A stretch of DNA of 64,000 nt from assembly GCF_903853455.1 (NCBI RefSeq), contig NZ_CAINTR010000003.1, positions 1 through 64,000 of the forward strand, read 5' to 3'. Below, piece after piece: positions 25,039 to 32,960 of the stretch. The notes beneath the pieces were generated by a model. The model worked only from the letters and a program-made list of their open reading frames with translations, made no database searches and was not told the DNA's origin. Both the position numbers and the translations under genes were made by a program. This DNA comes from an uncultured Magnetospirillum sp. (GTDB lineage: Bacteria > Pseudomonadota > Alphaproteobacteria > Rhodospirillales > Magnetospirillaceae). Positions within the stretch are counted from its first letter, which is position 1, and each line of letters starts with the position of its first letter.

Positions 25039-26136
25039 TCAATCTTCGCTCAGGCCGGCGATCCACGCCTGCCCCAGACTTAAACCGGCATCGCCGGGCG
25101 AGACCCGGATGGCGGTCAGGGGGGTAAGGCCCCGTTGCCGCAGCCGCTCCACCAGCCCGGTGGTCAGCACCCGGTTGAGGAAGCAGCCTCCGCCCAGAGT
25201 TACCGTCCCGACTCCCGTGGTCTCCGCCGCCTCCGCCGCCCATTGGGCCAGCGCCGCGATCAGGGTTCCATGGAACAGGTTGGCACCTTTCGCCCTGTCG
25301 GTGCAAGACGACAGCCGCTCCAGCAGCGGAGCCAAATCGAGCACGCCGTCGGCGAGGGTCCAGCCGGCCGGGTCGCATTGGGGAGCGGTGGCCAGGGCTT
25401 CCAGCGCCATGGGGGCCTGGCCCTCGAACGCCGCGACGAGATGCAGCCCCAGCAACCCGCAGGCGGCGTCGAACAGCCGGCCGGCGCTGGAGGTGGGGGG
25501 CGAGTTCAACCCTTTGTCCAGCACTTGGCCCAACAACGCGGCGGCGGGGATGGCGGCGAAGCGGCTGGCGATCTCACCACCCCGCCCCAGCCGGTGCAGC
25601 ACAGCAGCCGCCATGCGCCAGGGCTCGCGGGCGGCGACGTCGCCGCCGGGCTGGGCCAGCAGGGCGAGATGCCCCAGCCGACGATAGCGGGGGCCGTCGG
25701 CCAGCAGCAGTTCGCCGCCCCAGGACTGGTTGCCGGGGCCGAGGCCATACCCGTCCAGCGACAGGGCGACCACCGGCCCGTCATGGCCATGCTCGGCGGC
25801 GATGGCGGCGGCATGGGCGTGGTGGTGCTGCACCGCCACCTGGGGCAGGTCGAGGCTCTGGGCGTAGCGGGTGGAGTGGAAATCGGGATGAAGGTCGTGG
25901 GCGACCCGTAGCGGCCGCACCCCCAGCTCCGCCACCATCGCCTCCACCGAGGCCTCGAAGGCGGCGATGGCGTCGGGGGTGCCGAGATCGCCGTGGATCG
26001 CCGAGACGAAGGCCTCCGCTCCCCGGGTGACGCAGACGGTGTTCTTGAGGAACGGCCCCACCGCCAGCACCGAGGGCACGGCGCGGGGCAGGGGAATGAC
26101 GGAGGCGATGGCGGTCATGGGAGGAGTTGCCGGCAT
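25039..26136 (-). CDS. hypF: HypF, C-terminal carbamoyltransferase part only
   Basis: About 365 residues if the ATG at 26136 is used (ATG at 26118 is the alternative; neither has a good Shine-Dalgarno). What is present is the Kae1/TobZ-like C-terminal domain: HDLHPDFHSTRYAQSL, VQHHHAHAAAIAAEHG, LSLDGYGLGPGNQSWGGE, SSAGRLFDAACGLLGL and VTLGGGCFLNRVLTTGL. Full-length HypF (about 750 residues) also has an acylphosphatase domain, zinc fingers and a YrdC-like domain; all are absent here. This half could still transfer carbamoyl groups to HypE if carbamoyl-adenylate is made by another protein. Rightward genes abut its 5' end, consistent with a rearrangement that removed the N-terminal half. Confidence 0.85.
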   Translation of the reverse strand: MPATPPMTAIASVIPLPRAVPSVLAVGPFLKNTVCVTRGAEAFVSAIHGDLGTPDAIAAFEASVEAMVAELGVRPLRVAHDLHPDFHSTRYAQSLDLPQVAVQHHHAHAAAIAAEHGHDGPVVALSLDGYGLGPGNQSWGGELLLADGPRYRRLGHLALLAQPGGDVAAREPWRMAAAVLHRLGRGGEIASRFAAIPAAALLGQVLDKGLNSPPTSSAGRLFDAACGLLGLHLVAAFEGQAPMALEALATAPQCDPAGWTLADGVLDLAPLLERLSSCTDRAKGANLFHGTLIAALAQWAAEAAETTGVGTVTLGGGCFLNRVLTTGLVERLRQRGLTPLTAIRVSPGDAGLSLGQAWIAGLSED

Positions 26137-26194
26137 GTTGCAATCATGGCAATAGGGTGCCAATCTCTGGTGGTTGAACGCCGGAGGGCATGGA

Positions 26195-26419
26195 ATGGGC
26201 GCGATCGATCTCGAGACGCGGATTGCGCATCTGGAGCAAGCACTTCTAAAGATCTGTGCGGCAACCATGGATCTTGTTGTCGTAGTCGCCGATGAGCCTC
26301 CGAAGGGGGGGCTTTATAAGCCGACGCGGGAACAGAAAGGTGTAGCCATGGCAAAGGCCGTCGATTATGTCCGCGAGGCTGCCGAAATCGTGAGTGGTGA
26401 ACATGCCCCCCGAAAATGA
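26195..26419 (+). CDS. Hypothetical small protein between hypF and hypB
   Basis: 74 residues from the ATG at 26195, with GGAGGG six bases upstream. It is a predominantly helical, charged protein (MGAIDLETRIAHLEQALLKI ... YVREAAEIVSGE) without a signal peptide or membrane segment. I do not recognise a family. It is read opposite to the hydrogenase operon and overlaps the next rightward gene by 17 nt. Codons such as GTT, GTA, CTA and AAA are commoner than in the neighbours, suggesting foreign origin. Confidence 0.55.
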   Translation: MGAIDLETRIAHLEQALLKICAATMDLVVVVADEPPKGGLYKPTREQKGVAMAKAVDYVREAAEIVSGEHAPRK

Positions 26420-26741
26420 CAACGTGGATTACCGCCGCATGGAAGGCTGGCTCGACAGTCAAGCCATGCGAGAGCGGCATTCCGGCGGCGGCCCGCCCCA
26501 TGGCGGTGGTGACGACCTCAGTCATCGGGTCGCGGCGCTGGAAGGCGACGTCAAGGAGATCAAGGCCGACTTGAAGGGGGTGGTCAAGGATCTGGCTTCG
26601 GTCAAGGAGCGTCTGGCCGGCATCGAGGGCCGTCTGTCCAACCTGCCGACCACCTTTCAGATGCTGACCTGGTTCCTCGGCGTTTCCCTCGGTCTGGTGG
26701 GGGTGGTGTTCACCATTGCCCGGACGGTGGGTGCTCATTAG
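26403..26741 (+). CDS. Small coiled-coil membrane protein (XhlA-like layout)
   Basis: 112 residues from the ATG at 26403. A Gly/His-rich N-terminal segment ([11 protein letters not shown]) is followed by a heptad-patterned coiled coil ([20 protein letters not shown] ... RLAGIEGRL, about 43-80) and one C-terminal transmembrane helix (about 86-108). This coiled coil-plus-tail-helix plan resembles XhlA-type proteins of phage lysis cassettes, but no lysis genes are present and the match is architectural only. Rightward, overlapping the upstream small gene, and ending in a 4-nt convergent overlap with the hypB stop. Confidence 0.62.
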   Translation: MPPENDNVDYRRMEGWLDSQAMRERHSGGGPPHGGGDDLSHRVAALEGDVKEIKADLKGVVKDLASVKERLAGIEGRLSNLPTTFQMLTWFLGVSLGLVGVVFTIARTVGAH

Positions 26742-27634
26742 CCGACCTTGACCCGTGCTGCCGCCGCCCGCCGCCGCCCTTCGGCGATCCAGGCCAGCCA
26801 CTCGTCGAAGCCCTCGCCGCTGCGGGCCGACAGTTTCAGCACCACGATGTCGGGATTGACCCTGCGCGCGAAGGCGATGCAGCGCTCCACGTCGAAATCG
26901 CAATAGGGCAGCAGGTCGATCTTGTTGAGGATCATCATGCCGGCGGCGTGGAACATGTCGGGGTATTTGAGCGGCTTGTCCTCGCCCTCGGTCACCGACA
27001 GGATCGCCACCTTGTAGGCCTCGCCCAGGTCGAAGGCGGCGGGGCAGACCAGATTGCCCACATTCTCGATGAACAGCACCGAGTCGTCGGCGGGGGCAAG
27101 GCGCTCGATGGCGCTTTCCACCATATGGGCGTCGAGATGGCAGCCCTTGCCGGTGTTGACCTGAAGCGCGGGAATGCCGGTGGCGCGGATGCGGTCGGCG
27201 TCGAAGCTGGTCTGCTGGTCGCCCTCGATCACCGCCAGCGGGAACTTGGCCTTCAGCGCCTCGGCGGTGCGGCACAGCAGGGTGGTTTTCCCGGAGCCGG
27301 GGCTGGAGACCAGATTGAGGGCGAAGACGCCGTGCCGAGCCAGCCAGGCCCGGTTGCGGCCGGCGAAGTCGTTGTTGTGGCCGAGGATGTCCTGTTCGAT
27401 CTGGACGATGCGCGACTGGCTGAGCCCCGGCACATGGACGCCGGCGATGCCCTGGCCGTAATGGATGTGGCCGTGGTCGTGATCATGGGGGTGGGAATGG
27501 TCGTGATCGTGGGAATGGCCATGGTCGTGGGAGTGATCGTGCCCATGGTCATGATCATGGGAGTGGGGATGGATATGGCCCTCGACCTTGGCCCCCTCCA
27601 CTTTGGCATCGCCGCAACCGCAGACCGTGCACAT
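26738..27634 (-). CDS. hypB: HypB, nickel-binding GTPase
   Basis: 298 residues. The N-terminus MCTVCGCGD holds the high-affinity Ni motif (CxxCGC). It is followed by a remarkable His tract in which every even residue from 20 to 58 is His (20 His, alternating with D, G, S, P or I). The GTPase domain has P-loop SPGSGKTT (111-118), [10 protein letters not shown] with the metal-binding Cys, and NKIDLLPY. HypB delivers Ni to the large subunit with HypA; His-rich forms also store Ni. The start overlaps the hypA stop by one base. Downstream the operon is interrupted by two rightward genes. Confidence 0.96.
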   Translation of the reverse strand: MCTVCGCGDAKVEGAKVEGHIHPHSHDHDHGHDHSHDHGHSHDHDHSHPHDHDHGHIHYGQGIAGVHVPGLSQSRIVQIEQDILGHNNDFAGRNRAWLARHGVFALNLVSSPGSGKTTLLCRTAEALKAKFPLAVIEGDQQTSFDADRIRATGIPALQVNTGKGCHLDAHMVESAIERLAPADDSVLFIENVGNLVCPAAFDLGEAYKVAILSVTEGEDKPLKYPDMFHAAGMMILNKIDLLPYCDFDVERCIAFARRVNPDIVVLKLSARSGEGFDEWLAWIAEGRRRAAAARVKVG

Positions 27635-27978
27635 CACTCCACCTCCAATTCCTTGATCCGCATCTCCTCGCCGGTGGTGACCGCCAGCTTGGCTCCGCCG
27701 CATTGGGGGCAGAGGTCGATACGCGACGCGACGACGACGGAACCCGAGCAATCCATGCACCAAGCGGTGCCGGGAATCCGGATGATTTCCAGCCTTGCGC
27801 CCTCGGTCAGCGGGCTGCCCTTGGCGACGGCGCCGAAACAGAATTCCATGCTTTCCGGCACCACGGTGGACAATTCGCCGATCTCCAGCCAGATCGTCTT
27901 GACCCGGGTAAAGCCATGGGTCGCCGCCTGATCCTCCAGGATCCGCACCACGCCTTCGGTCAGCGACATCTCATGCAT
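27634..27978 (-). CDS. hypA: HypA, nickel chaperone
   Basis: 114 residues starting [11 protein letters not shown]. His2 is the conserved Ni ligand and so fixes the start. A structural Zn site is formed by two CxxC motifs (WCMDC and LCPQC, about residues 73-76 and 90-93). Works with HypB in Ni insertion. It overlaps the hupK stop by 8 nt and hypB by 1 nt. Confidence 0.95.
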   Translation of the reverse strand: MHEMSLTEGVVRILEDQAATHGFTRVKTIWLEIGELSTVVPESMEFCFGAVAKGSPLTEGARLEIIRIPGTAWCMDCSGSVVVASRIDLCPQCGGAKLAVTTGEEMRIKELEVE

Positions 27979-29143
27979 GGTCCAGAACCTCGATACGGCA
28001 GGCGACGCAAGGGTCGAGCGCGGCGACCAGCAGGCGGGCCCGCCAGTCCAGGTCGGGGCCGGCCTCGGCGCCCAGCAGGCCGGCGCGCAGCGGTCCTTCG
28101 GGGTGGAAGTTCCACTCGGTCGGCGCCAGGATCTGATAGCGGCTCACCACACCCTCCTCGATCTCCACCCGGTGGGCCAGCAGGCCGCGGGCGGCGTCGA
28201 CCATGCCCAGGCCGCTGCCGCTGCCCGAGGGCTCGGCGGCCGTGCCGGAATCGTCGCACAAATCCTGCACCAAATCCTCCAGTTCCCGCAATGCCTCGAC
28301 GATCTCGACCAGACGGGCGAGTAGGCGGGGCGCGAGGCCGGTGCCGTGCCGGGTCATCAGGTCGGCGACCAGGGGATGAGCGCTCTGACGCGACAAGGCG
28401 TTGGTCTCCAACACCTGTCCGCCGCTGTCGGGGCGGGCGACATAGGCGCCGGACGCGTCGGCGGTCAGGCGGGACTCCAGGTCGCGCGGTCCGGCATCCG
28501 GCATCAGATGGGGGGCCGACCTCCCGAATCCCGCCAGGTCGCTCCGGCCGACGCGGTCGAGCAGGCGGGCGGCGACGCCCTCGCCCCGCCGCATCCAGGC
28601 TTGGAGGGCCGCCGGGTCCTCGGCCCAGTCCTCCGGGCTGCCGTCGAACAGATGGGCCGCCAGAGTGGTCATCAGCCGCATCTGCTCGATCAGGGCGCCA
28701 TGGTCGATGGTCAGACGGCCGCCGCCGGGCCGCGCCCAGTCGCCATGGGGATAAAGCGCCCGCTTGGCGGCGGTGACCATGGGGCGCAGCGGCTTGATGC
28801 TGGCCAGATCCGGCGGTTCGTCCAGCAGCGCCGGCCAGTCGCGCAGGATGCCCTGGGCGTGCTCGGTCACGCTCTCCACCCGCAGCAGGACGCGCCGCGC
28901 CATGCGTTGGGCCGGCGACGGAACCAGTCCCAGCGCCGCTTCCATGGCGGCAATGCCGGCCAGCGCCTGGGCGGTGCCGCACAGGGCATAGACGGTGGGC
29001 AGGATGGTGGCGACTTGGGGTGGGGTGCGGCCGGCCAGCAGGCGCGACGCCTGCACCAGTCGGGTCGAACGGATCTGGACCTCGGCGACGGCGCCGTCGG
29101 CGACGTGCAGCGCCACGGACAGGCCGGATTCCAGGTGGCTCAT
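27971..29143 (-). CDS. hupK: HupK-type hydrogenase assembly protein
   Basis: 390 residues, related to a degenerate [NiFe]-hydrogenase large subunit: it ends [15 protein letters not shown], echoing the large-subunit DPCxxC motif, but lacks the N-terminal RxCGxC. HupK proteins are proposed scaffolds during Fe(CN)2CO transfer to the large subunit under oxic conditions. It starts with a one-base overlap on hupF and ends overlapping hypA by 8 nt. Together with HupF and HypX it points to a hydrogenase assembled in the presence of oxygen. Confidence 0.85.
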   Translation of the reverse strand: MSHLESGLSVALHVADGAVAEVQIRSTRLVQASRLLAGRTPPQVATILPTVYALCGTAQALAGIAAMEAALGLVPSPAQRMARRVLLRVESVTEHAQGILRDWPALLDEPPDLASIKPLRPMVTAAKRALYPHGDWARPGGGRLTIDHGALIEQMRLMTTLAAHLFDGSPEDWAEDPAALQAWMRRGEGVAARLLDRVGRSDLAGFGRSAPHLMPDAGPRDLESRLTADASGAYVARPDSGGQVLETNALSRQSAHPLVADLMTRHGTGLAPRLLARLVEIVEALRELEDLVQDLCDDSGTAAEPSGSGSGLGMVDAARGLLAHRVEIEEGVVSRYQILAPTEWNFHPEGPLRAGLLGAEAGPDLDWRARLLVAALDPCVACRIEVLDHA

Positions 29144-29376
29144 CAAGCCAGACCGCTGGCCAGCACGTCCGCCAGATAGGCCAGCGCCTCGGCGGCGACG
29201 TCCGGCTCGACCTTCTCGGCGGCGAAGTTGCCGCCGGCCCCCAGGATCACGTAGTCGCCCACCGCCACCTCGTCCCCCAGCAGCATCAGGCTGGTGGTGC
29301 GGAGCGTGCCGAACGCCTCGACGGTGGCGACGCCCTGGTCGATGGCGATGATGCGGGACGGCACCGCCATGCACAT
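29143..29376 (-). CDS. hupF: HupF, HypC-like chaperone
   Basis: 77 residues with the MCMAVPSRI start typical of HypC/HupF, a small beta-barrel (GDEVAVGDYVILGAGGNFA) and a helical tail. Second HypC-family gene in this locus. The copy next to hupD and hupK is normally HupF, which protects the large-subunit precursor, whereas the copy next to hypD is HypC. The start is 3 nt after the hupD stop. Confidence 0.88.
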   Translation of the reverse strand: MCMAVPSRIIAIDQGVATVEAFGTLRTTSLMLLGDEVAVGDYVILGAGGNFAAEKVEPDVAAEALAYLADVLASGLA

Positions 29377-29379
29377 GAT

Positions 29380-29862
29380 TCAGGCGGCCTTGGGCCGGGG
29401 CGTGATCCCCAGCGCGGTCAACTCCGCCACCAGGGCGGCCACCACGTCGGGCAGCCGCGCCGCGATGTCGGGCGACAGTTCCATGGCGGTGGCGAAGCTC
29501 TTGGGCTCGACCCCGATCAGGACGATGTTCTTGGGCATCAGGCCGTGGAAGTTCAGCGTCCCCAGCATGTCGGAAATGCCCACCTGATGCGGCGAGATCT
29601 TGGTCTTGAAGAAGGCGGGAATCTGGTCGCCCGCCAGCCGGGTGATGGTGCCGGGCTCCTGCTTGGAGCGCATGGCGTCGGCGATCAGCAGATGGTCGGC
29701 GCCGGAGACCTGATCCAGGCAATCCATGCCCGAGGTGCCGCCGTCGATGACCTCGACCTCGTCCCCCAGGTCGTAGCGGGCGGCAAGCTCGTTGACCGCG
29801 TAGACGCCCACACCTTCATCGGTGAGCAGGATGTTGCCGACGCCCAGGATCACCACACGCAT
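29380..29862 (-). CDS. hupD: [NiFe]-hydrogenase maturation endopeptidase
   Basis: 160 residues of the HyaD/HybD/HupD family. It opens VVILGVGNILLTDEGVGVYA with the Glu ligand (DEGVG), followed by VIDGGTSGMDCLD containing the conserved Asp of the metal site, and the HQVGISDML segment with the His ligand. It clips the C-terminal peptide of HybC after Ni insertion. It lies downstream of hybC across a 175-bp gap that contains a large inverted-repeat element. Confidence 0.93.
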   Translation of the reverse strand: MRVVILGVGNILLTDEGVGVYAVNELAARYDLGDEVEVIDGGTSGMDCLDQVSGADHLLIADAMRSKQEPGTITRLAGDQIPAFFKTKISPHQVGISDMLGTLNFHGLMPKNIVLIGVEPKSFATAMELSPDIAARLPDVVAALVAELTALGITPRPKAA

Positions 29863-29878
29863 GCAAACCTCAAATTTA

Positions 29879-30019
29879 CCCCTCGCCCGCTTGCGGGAGA
29901 GGGAGGGGCCCGGCCTCGGGCCGGGAGGGTGAGGGCCTGTCCGCCGCGTGCGCTTGCGACAGACGAGCCCTCACCCGGCTCACTTCGTTCGCCACCCTCT
30001 CCCGCAAGCGGGCGAGGGG
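29879..30019. repeat. 141-bp cruciform-type inverted-repeat element
   Basis: A 25-bp arm at 29879-29903 is the perfect reverse complement of the arm at 29995-30019, and each arm is itself nearly palindromic around CCCGC-TTGC/GCAA-GCGGG. Inside, GGGTGAGGGC (29927-29936) pairs with GCCCTCACCC (29967-29976). A second copy of the element occurs at 61513-61651. It lies between hybC and hupD, where it could act as an mRNA-stabilising or attenuating structure separating structural from accessory genes. Confidence 0.9.
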
Positions 30020-30037
30020 GCCGAGCCCAACGTATAC

Positions 30038-31741
30038 CTACAGAGCCTTGACCTGAACGACTTCCTTGTTGTCCTCGACCACATGCACCGCGCAGGCGAG
30101 GCAGGGATCGAAGGAGTGGATGGTGCGCAGGACCTCCAGCGGCTGTTCGGCGTCGGCGATGGGGTTGTCCAGCAGCGACGCCTCGTAGGGGCCGATCTTG
30201 TCGTTCTCGTCACGCGGCCCGGCGTTCCAGGTGCTGGGGACCACGCACTGGTAGTTGGCAATCTTGCCGTCGCGGATGACCGTCCAGTGGGACAGCAGGC
30301 CGCGCGGCGCCTCGTGGAAGCCGTAACCCATGATCTCGCCCTTGGGGAAGGTGGGCTTGTTGAAGGTCGCCACGTCGCCCTTGCCGATATTGTCGATCAG
30401 GGCCTGCCAGTTTTGCTGCATGACATCCTGCATCACGCCACAGCGGACGGCGCGGGCGGCATGACGGCCGATGGTGGAGTGCAGCGCCGCCAGCGGGATC
30501 TTCGATCCCAACAGCGAGGACGCGGTGTCCAGCACCTGGGTGGCGTAGGTGATGGTCGGCTTGTGACCGGCGGCGACGCCGCACAGCACGTTGGCCAACG
30601 GTCCCACCTGGGCGCGCTCGCCGTAGAAGGTGGGGGCCTTCAGCCAGGAATACTTGCCGTCATCCTGGAAGTCGGTGTAGTTCGGCGTGGTCTCGCCCTT
30701 GTAGGGATGCAGCGGACCCGGCTTGGAATAGTTGTACCAGGCGTGCTTGACGCTTTCCTCGACGCCATCGCGCAGATAGGCGTCGCCGAAGGCGGTGATG
30801 GGCTTGTACTTGGCGATGTCGCCGCCGGGGATGTAGCCGCCGGGGGTCAGGAACTGGGTGCCCTTGCTGTCCATGGGGAAGTCGGGGGCGGACAGGTAGT
30901 TCATGACGCCGGCGCCGTACTTGGTCCATTCGGCGTAGAAGGCGCCGATGGCGGCGATGTCCACCAGATAGACCTTGCGGATGAACTCACCCAGCGCGTC
31001 CATGTGCGGCTTGAGGGCCAGCAGACGCTCGACCGTCAGCACCGACTGGCTGTCGGTGGCGATGGGGTTGGAGACGCCGCCCACCGCCACGTTCTGGATG
31101 TGCGGGCTCTTGGATCCCAGGATGGTGACGATCTTATTGGCGTGGCGCTGGGCTTCCAGCGCCTGGAGGTAGTGGGTCACCGCCAGCAGGTTGACTTCCG
31201 GCGACAGCTTCATGGCCGGATGGCCCCAATAGCCGTTGGTGAACGGCCCCAGCTGGCCGCTGCCGACGAAGGTCTTCAGCTTCTCCAGCGTCTGGGTCAT
31301 GACCGCCCGGCCGTTGAGCGGCCAGTCGGACAGGCTTTCCGCCAGCGCCGCCGTCTTGATCGGATCGGCCTTCAACGCGCTGACCACGTCCACCCAGTCC
31401 AGCGCCGACAGGTGGTAGAAGTGGACGATATGGTCGTGGATGGCATGGGCCGAGATGATCATGTTCCGGATGAACTGGGCGTTCACCGGGATCTCCAGGT
31501 TCAGGGCGTTTTCCACGGCGCGCACCGAGGTGATGGCGTGCACGGTGGTGCAGACGCCGCAGATGCGCTGGGTGATGGCCCAGGCGTCGCGCGGGTCGCG
31601 GCCGAGCAGGATCAGCTCGACGCCACGCCACATCTGGCCCGAGGACCAAGCCTTGGTGACCTTGCCCCCATCGACTTCGACATCGACGCGCAGATGGCCT
31701 TCAATCCGAGTGATGGGATCGATGGTGATTCTCTTGGACAC
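30038..31741 (-). CDS. hybC: [NiFe]-hydrogenase large subunit
   Basis: 567 residues from a GTG at 31741 with AAGGAG upstream. The Ni-Fe ligands are in RICGVC (Cys61, Cys64) and DPCLAC (Cys547, Cys550). The conserved His553 is followed by a 14-residue tail (VVEDNKEVVQVKAL) that the HupD protease should remove. TRIEGHLR near the N-terminus is also typical. The order small subunit-HybA-HybB-large subunit marks a Hyb-like membrane-associated uptake hydrogenase that oxidises periplasmic H2. It lacks its own Tat signal and is exported with HybO. Confidence 0.97.
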   Translation of the reverse strand: MSKRITIDPITRIEGHLRVDVEVDGGKVTKAWSSGQMWRGVELILLGRDPRDAWAITQRICGVCTTVHAITSVRAVENALNLEIPVNAQFIRNMIISAHAIHDHIVHFYHLSALDWVDVVSALKADPIKTAALAESLSDWPLNGRAVMTQTLEKLKTFVGSGQLGPFTNGYWGHPAMKLSPEVNLLAVTHYLQALEAQRHANKIVTILGSKSPHIQNVAVGGVSNPIATDSQSVLTVERLLALKPHMDALGEFIRKVYLVDIAAIGAFYAEWTKYGAGVMNYLSAPDFPMDSKGTQFLTPGGYIPGGDIAKYKPITAFGDAYLRDGVEESVKHAWYNYSKPGPLHPYKGETTPNYTDFQDDGKYSWLKAPTFYGERAQVGPLANVLCGVAAGHKPTITYATQVLDTASSLLGSKIPLAALHSTIGRHAARAVRCGVMQDVMQQNWQALIDNIGKGDVATFNKPTFPKGEIMGYGFHEAPRGLLSHWTVIRDGKIANYQCVVPSTWNAGPRDENDKIGPYEASLLDNPIADAEQPLEVLRTIHSFDPCLACAVHVVEDNKEVVQVKAL

Positions 31742-31754
31742 TGCTCAGGTCTCC

Positions 31755-32960
31755 TTACTCGGCGGCCGCGGTGGTGGAGTGGCCGGGTAGAATGGGGAAT
31801 TTCCGGACGAAAACGATGTAGGCGAGCACTTCGATGGCGATCACGCCGATGGTGACCAGCATCTCGGGCGCGCTGGGGAAGTAATGCCAGCCGGGGCCGG
31901 TGTCGTAGGCCACCAGGAAGGCGTCGATGCGGTACAGCACCGCGCCGGTCAGCATGCTGAGCGACGCCGCCAGCAGCTTGGACAGACGCCGGCGGTTGGC
32001 CGGGCTGGACAGAACCACCACCGGGTAGGCGAAGGTGGCCATCTCGATCACGAACATCACGCTCTTGATGCCCGAGGTGAACACCTGGAAGATGGCGCCC
32101 CGCCAGATCAGATCGCCGATGCGGATGATCAGGTAGGCCACCAGGATGCCCATGATGATCTTGCCGATCTTGGACAGCAGCGGCAGTTCCTCGTGGATGT
32201 CGCGCTTGAACCCCACCGCCGCCACCGTCGCCTCGACGATGACGATGGCGAAGCCCATGCAGACGGCGGTCAGCAGGAACAACAGCGGCAGCAGCGGCGT
32301 CTGCCACAGCGGATGGATCTGGTAGCCGAACACCACCAGCAGCGATCCCAGCGAGGATTGGTGCATGGTCGGCAGCAGCACGCCCAGGCCGATGAACACG
32401 AACATGACCTTGTTCAGCTTGCCCTTGAGGTCCCGCTTGCGCAGATGTTCGAGGAAGGTCGGCGAGAACTCGATCCACAGCACCACGATGTAAAGGCTGA
32501 TGCAGGCGGCGACTTCGAACATCACCGAGCCGGGCTGGGCGTAGCCGGGCCACAGGATGTGCCAGAAGTTCCAGTAGCGGCCGAGGTCGATCAGCACCGA
32601 CAGGCCGCCCAGCGAATAGCCGAACAGCGAGGCGGTCAGGGCCGGACGCACCAGATGGTGGTACTCGCCCTTGTTGAGGATGTAGACGACCAGGGCCATG
32701 GCATAGCCGCCGCAGGCGAAGCCAGTGGCGATGACCACGTCCCACACCACCCAGATGCCCCAGGGGTAGCCGTTGTTGATGTTGGTGACCGCTCCCAGGC
32801 CGTAGATGAACCGCTGGGCCAGGAAGAACATGGCGATGGCGATGAACACGCCCAGAACCAGGGTGAAGGGGCTCCACAGGCTGCCGCCGAGGGCGGTGTG
32901 CTTGGCCTTGGCCTTTTGCAGCCGGCTCGCGACCTCGCTGGGGATGGGGTGATTAACCAT
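31755..32960 (-). CDS. hybB: HybB, NrfD-family quinone-reducing membrane subunit
   Basis: 401 residues with about ten hydrophobic helices and the NrfD/HybB pattern (NNGYPWGIWVVWDVVIATGFACGGYAMAL; GRYWNFWHILWP; PTMHQSSLGSLL). It carries no haem-binding cytochrome b signature; such subunits pass electrons from the HybA Fe-S chain to the quinone pool. Overlaps hybA by 8 nt and lies 13 nt before hybC. Confidence 0.94.
   Translation of the reverse strand: MVNHPIPSEVASRLQKAKAKHTALGGSLWSPFTLVLGVFIAIAMFFLAQRFIYGLGAVTNINNGYPWGIWVVWDVVIATGFACGGYAMALVVYILNKGEYHHLVRPALTASLFGYSLGGLSVLIDLGRYWNFWHILWPGYAQPGSVMFEVAACISLYIVVLWIEFSPTFLEHLRKRDLKGKLNKVMFVFIGLGVLLPTMHQSSLGSLLVVFGYQIHPLWQTPLLPLLFLLTAVCMGFAIVIVEATVAAVGFKRDIHEELPLLSKIGKIIMGILVAYLIIRIGDLIWRGAIFQVFTSGIKSVMFVIEMATFAYPVVVLSSPANRRRLSKLLAASLSMLTGAVLYRIDAFLVAYDTGPGWHYFPSAPEMLVTIGVIAIEVLAYIVFVRKFPILPGHSTTAAAE

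Noticed and set aside
26136-26268. HypF extension upstream of 26136 containing CHDC.
   Set aside because: The extension does not resemble HypF zinc fingers or YrdC and overlaps the start of the divergent small gene.
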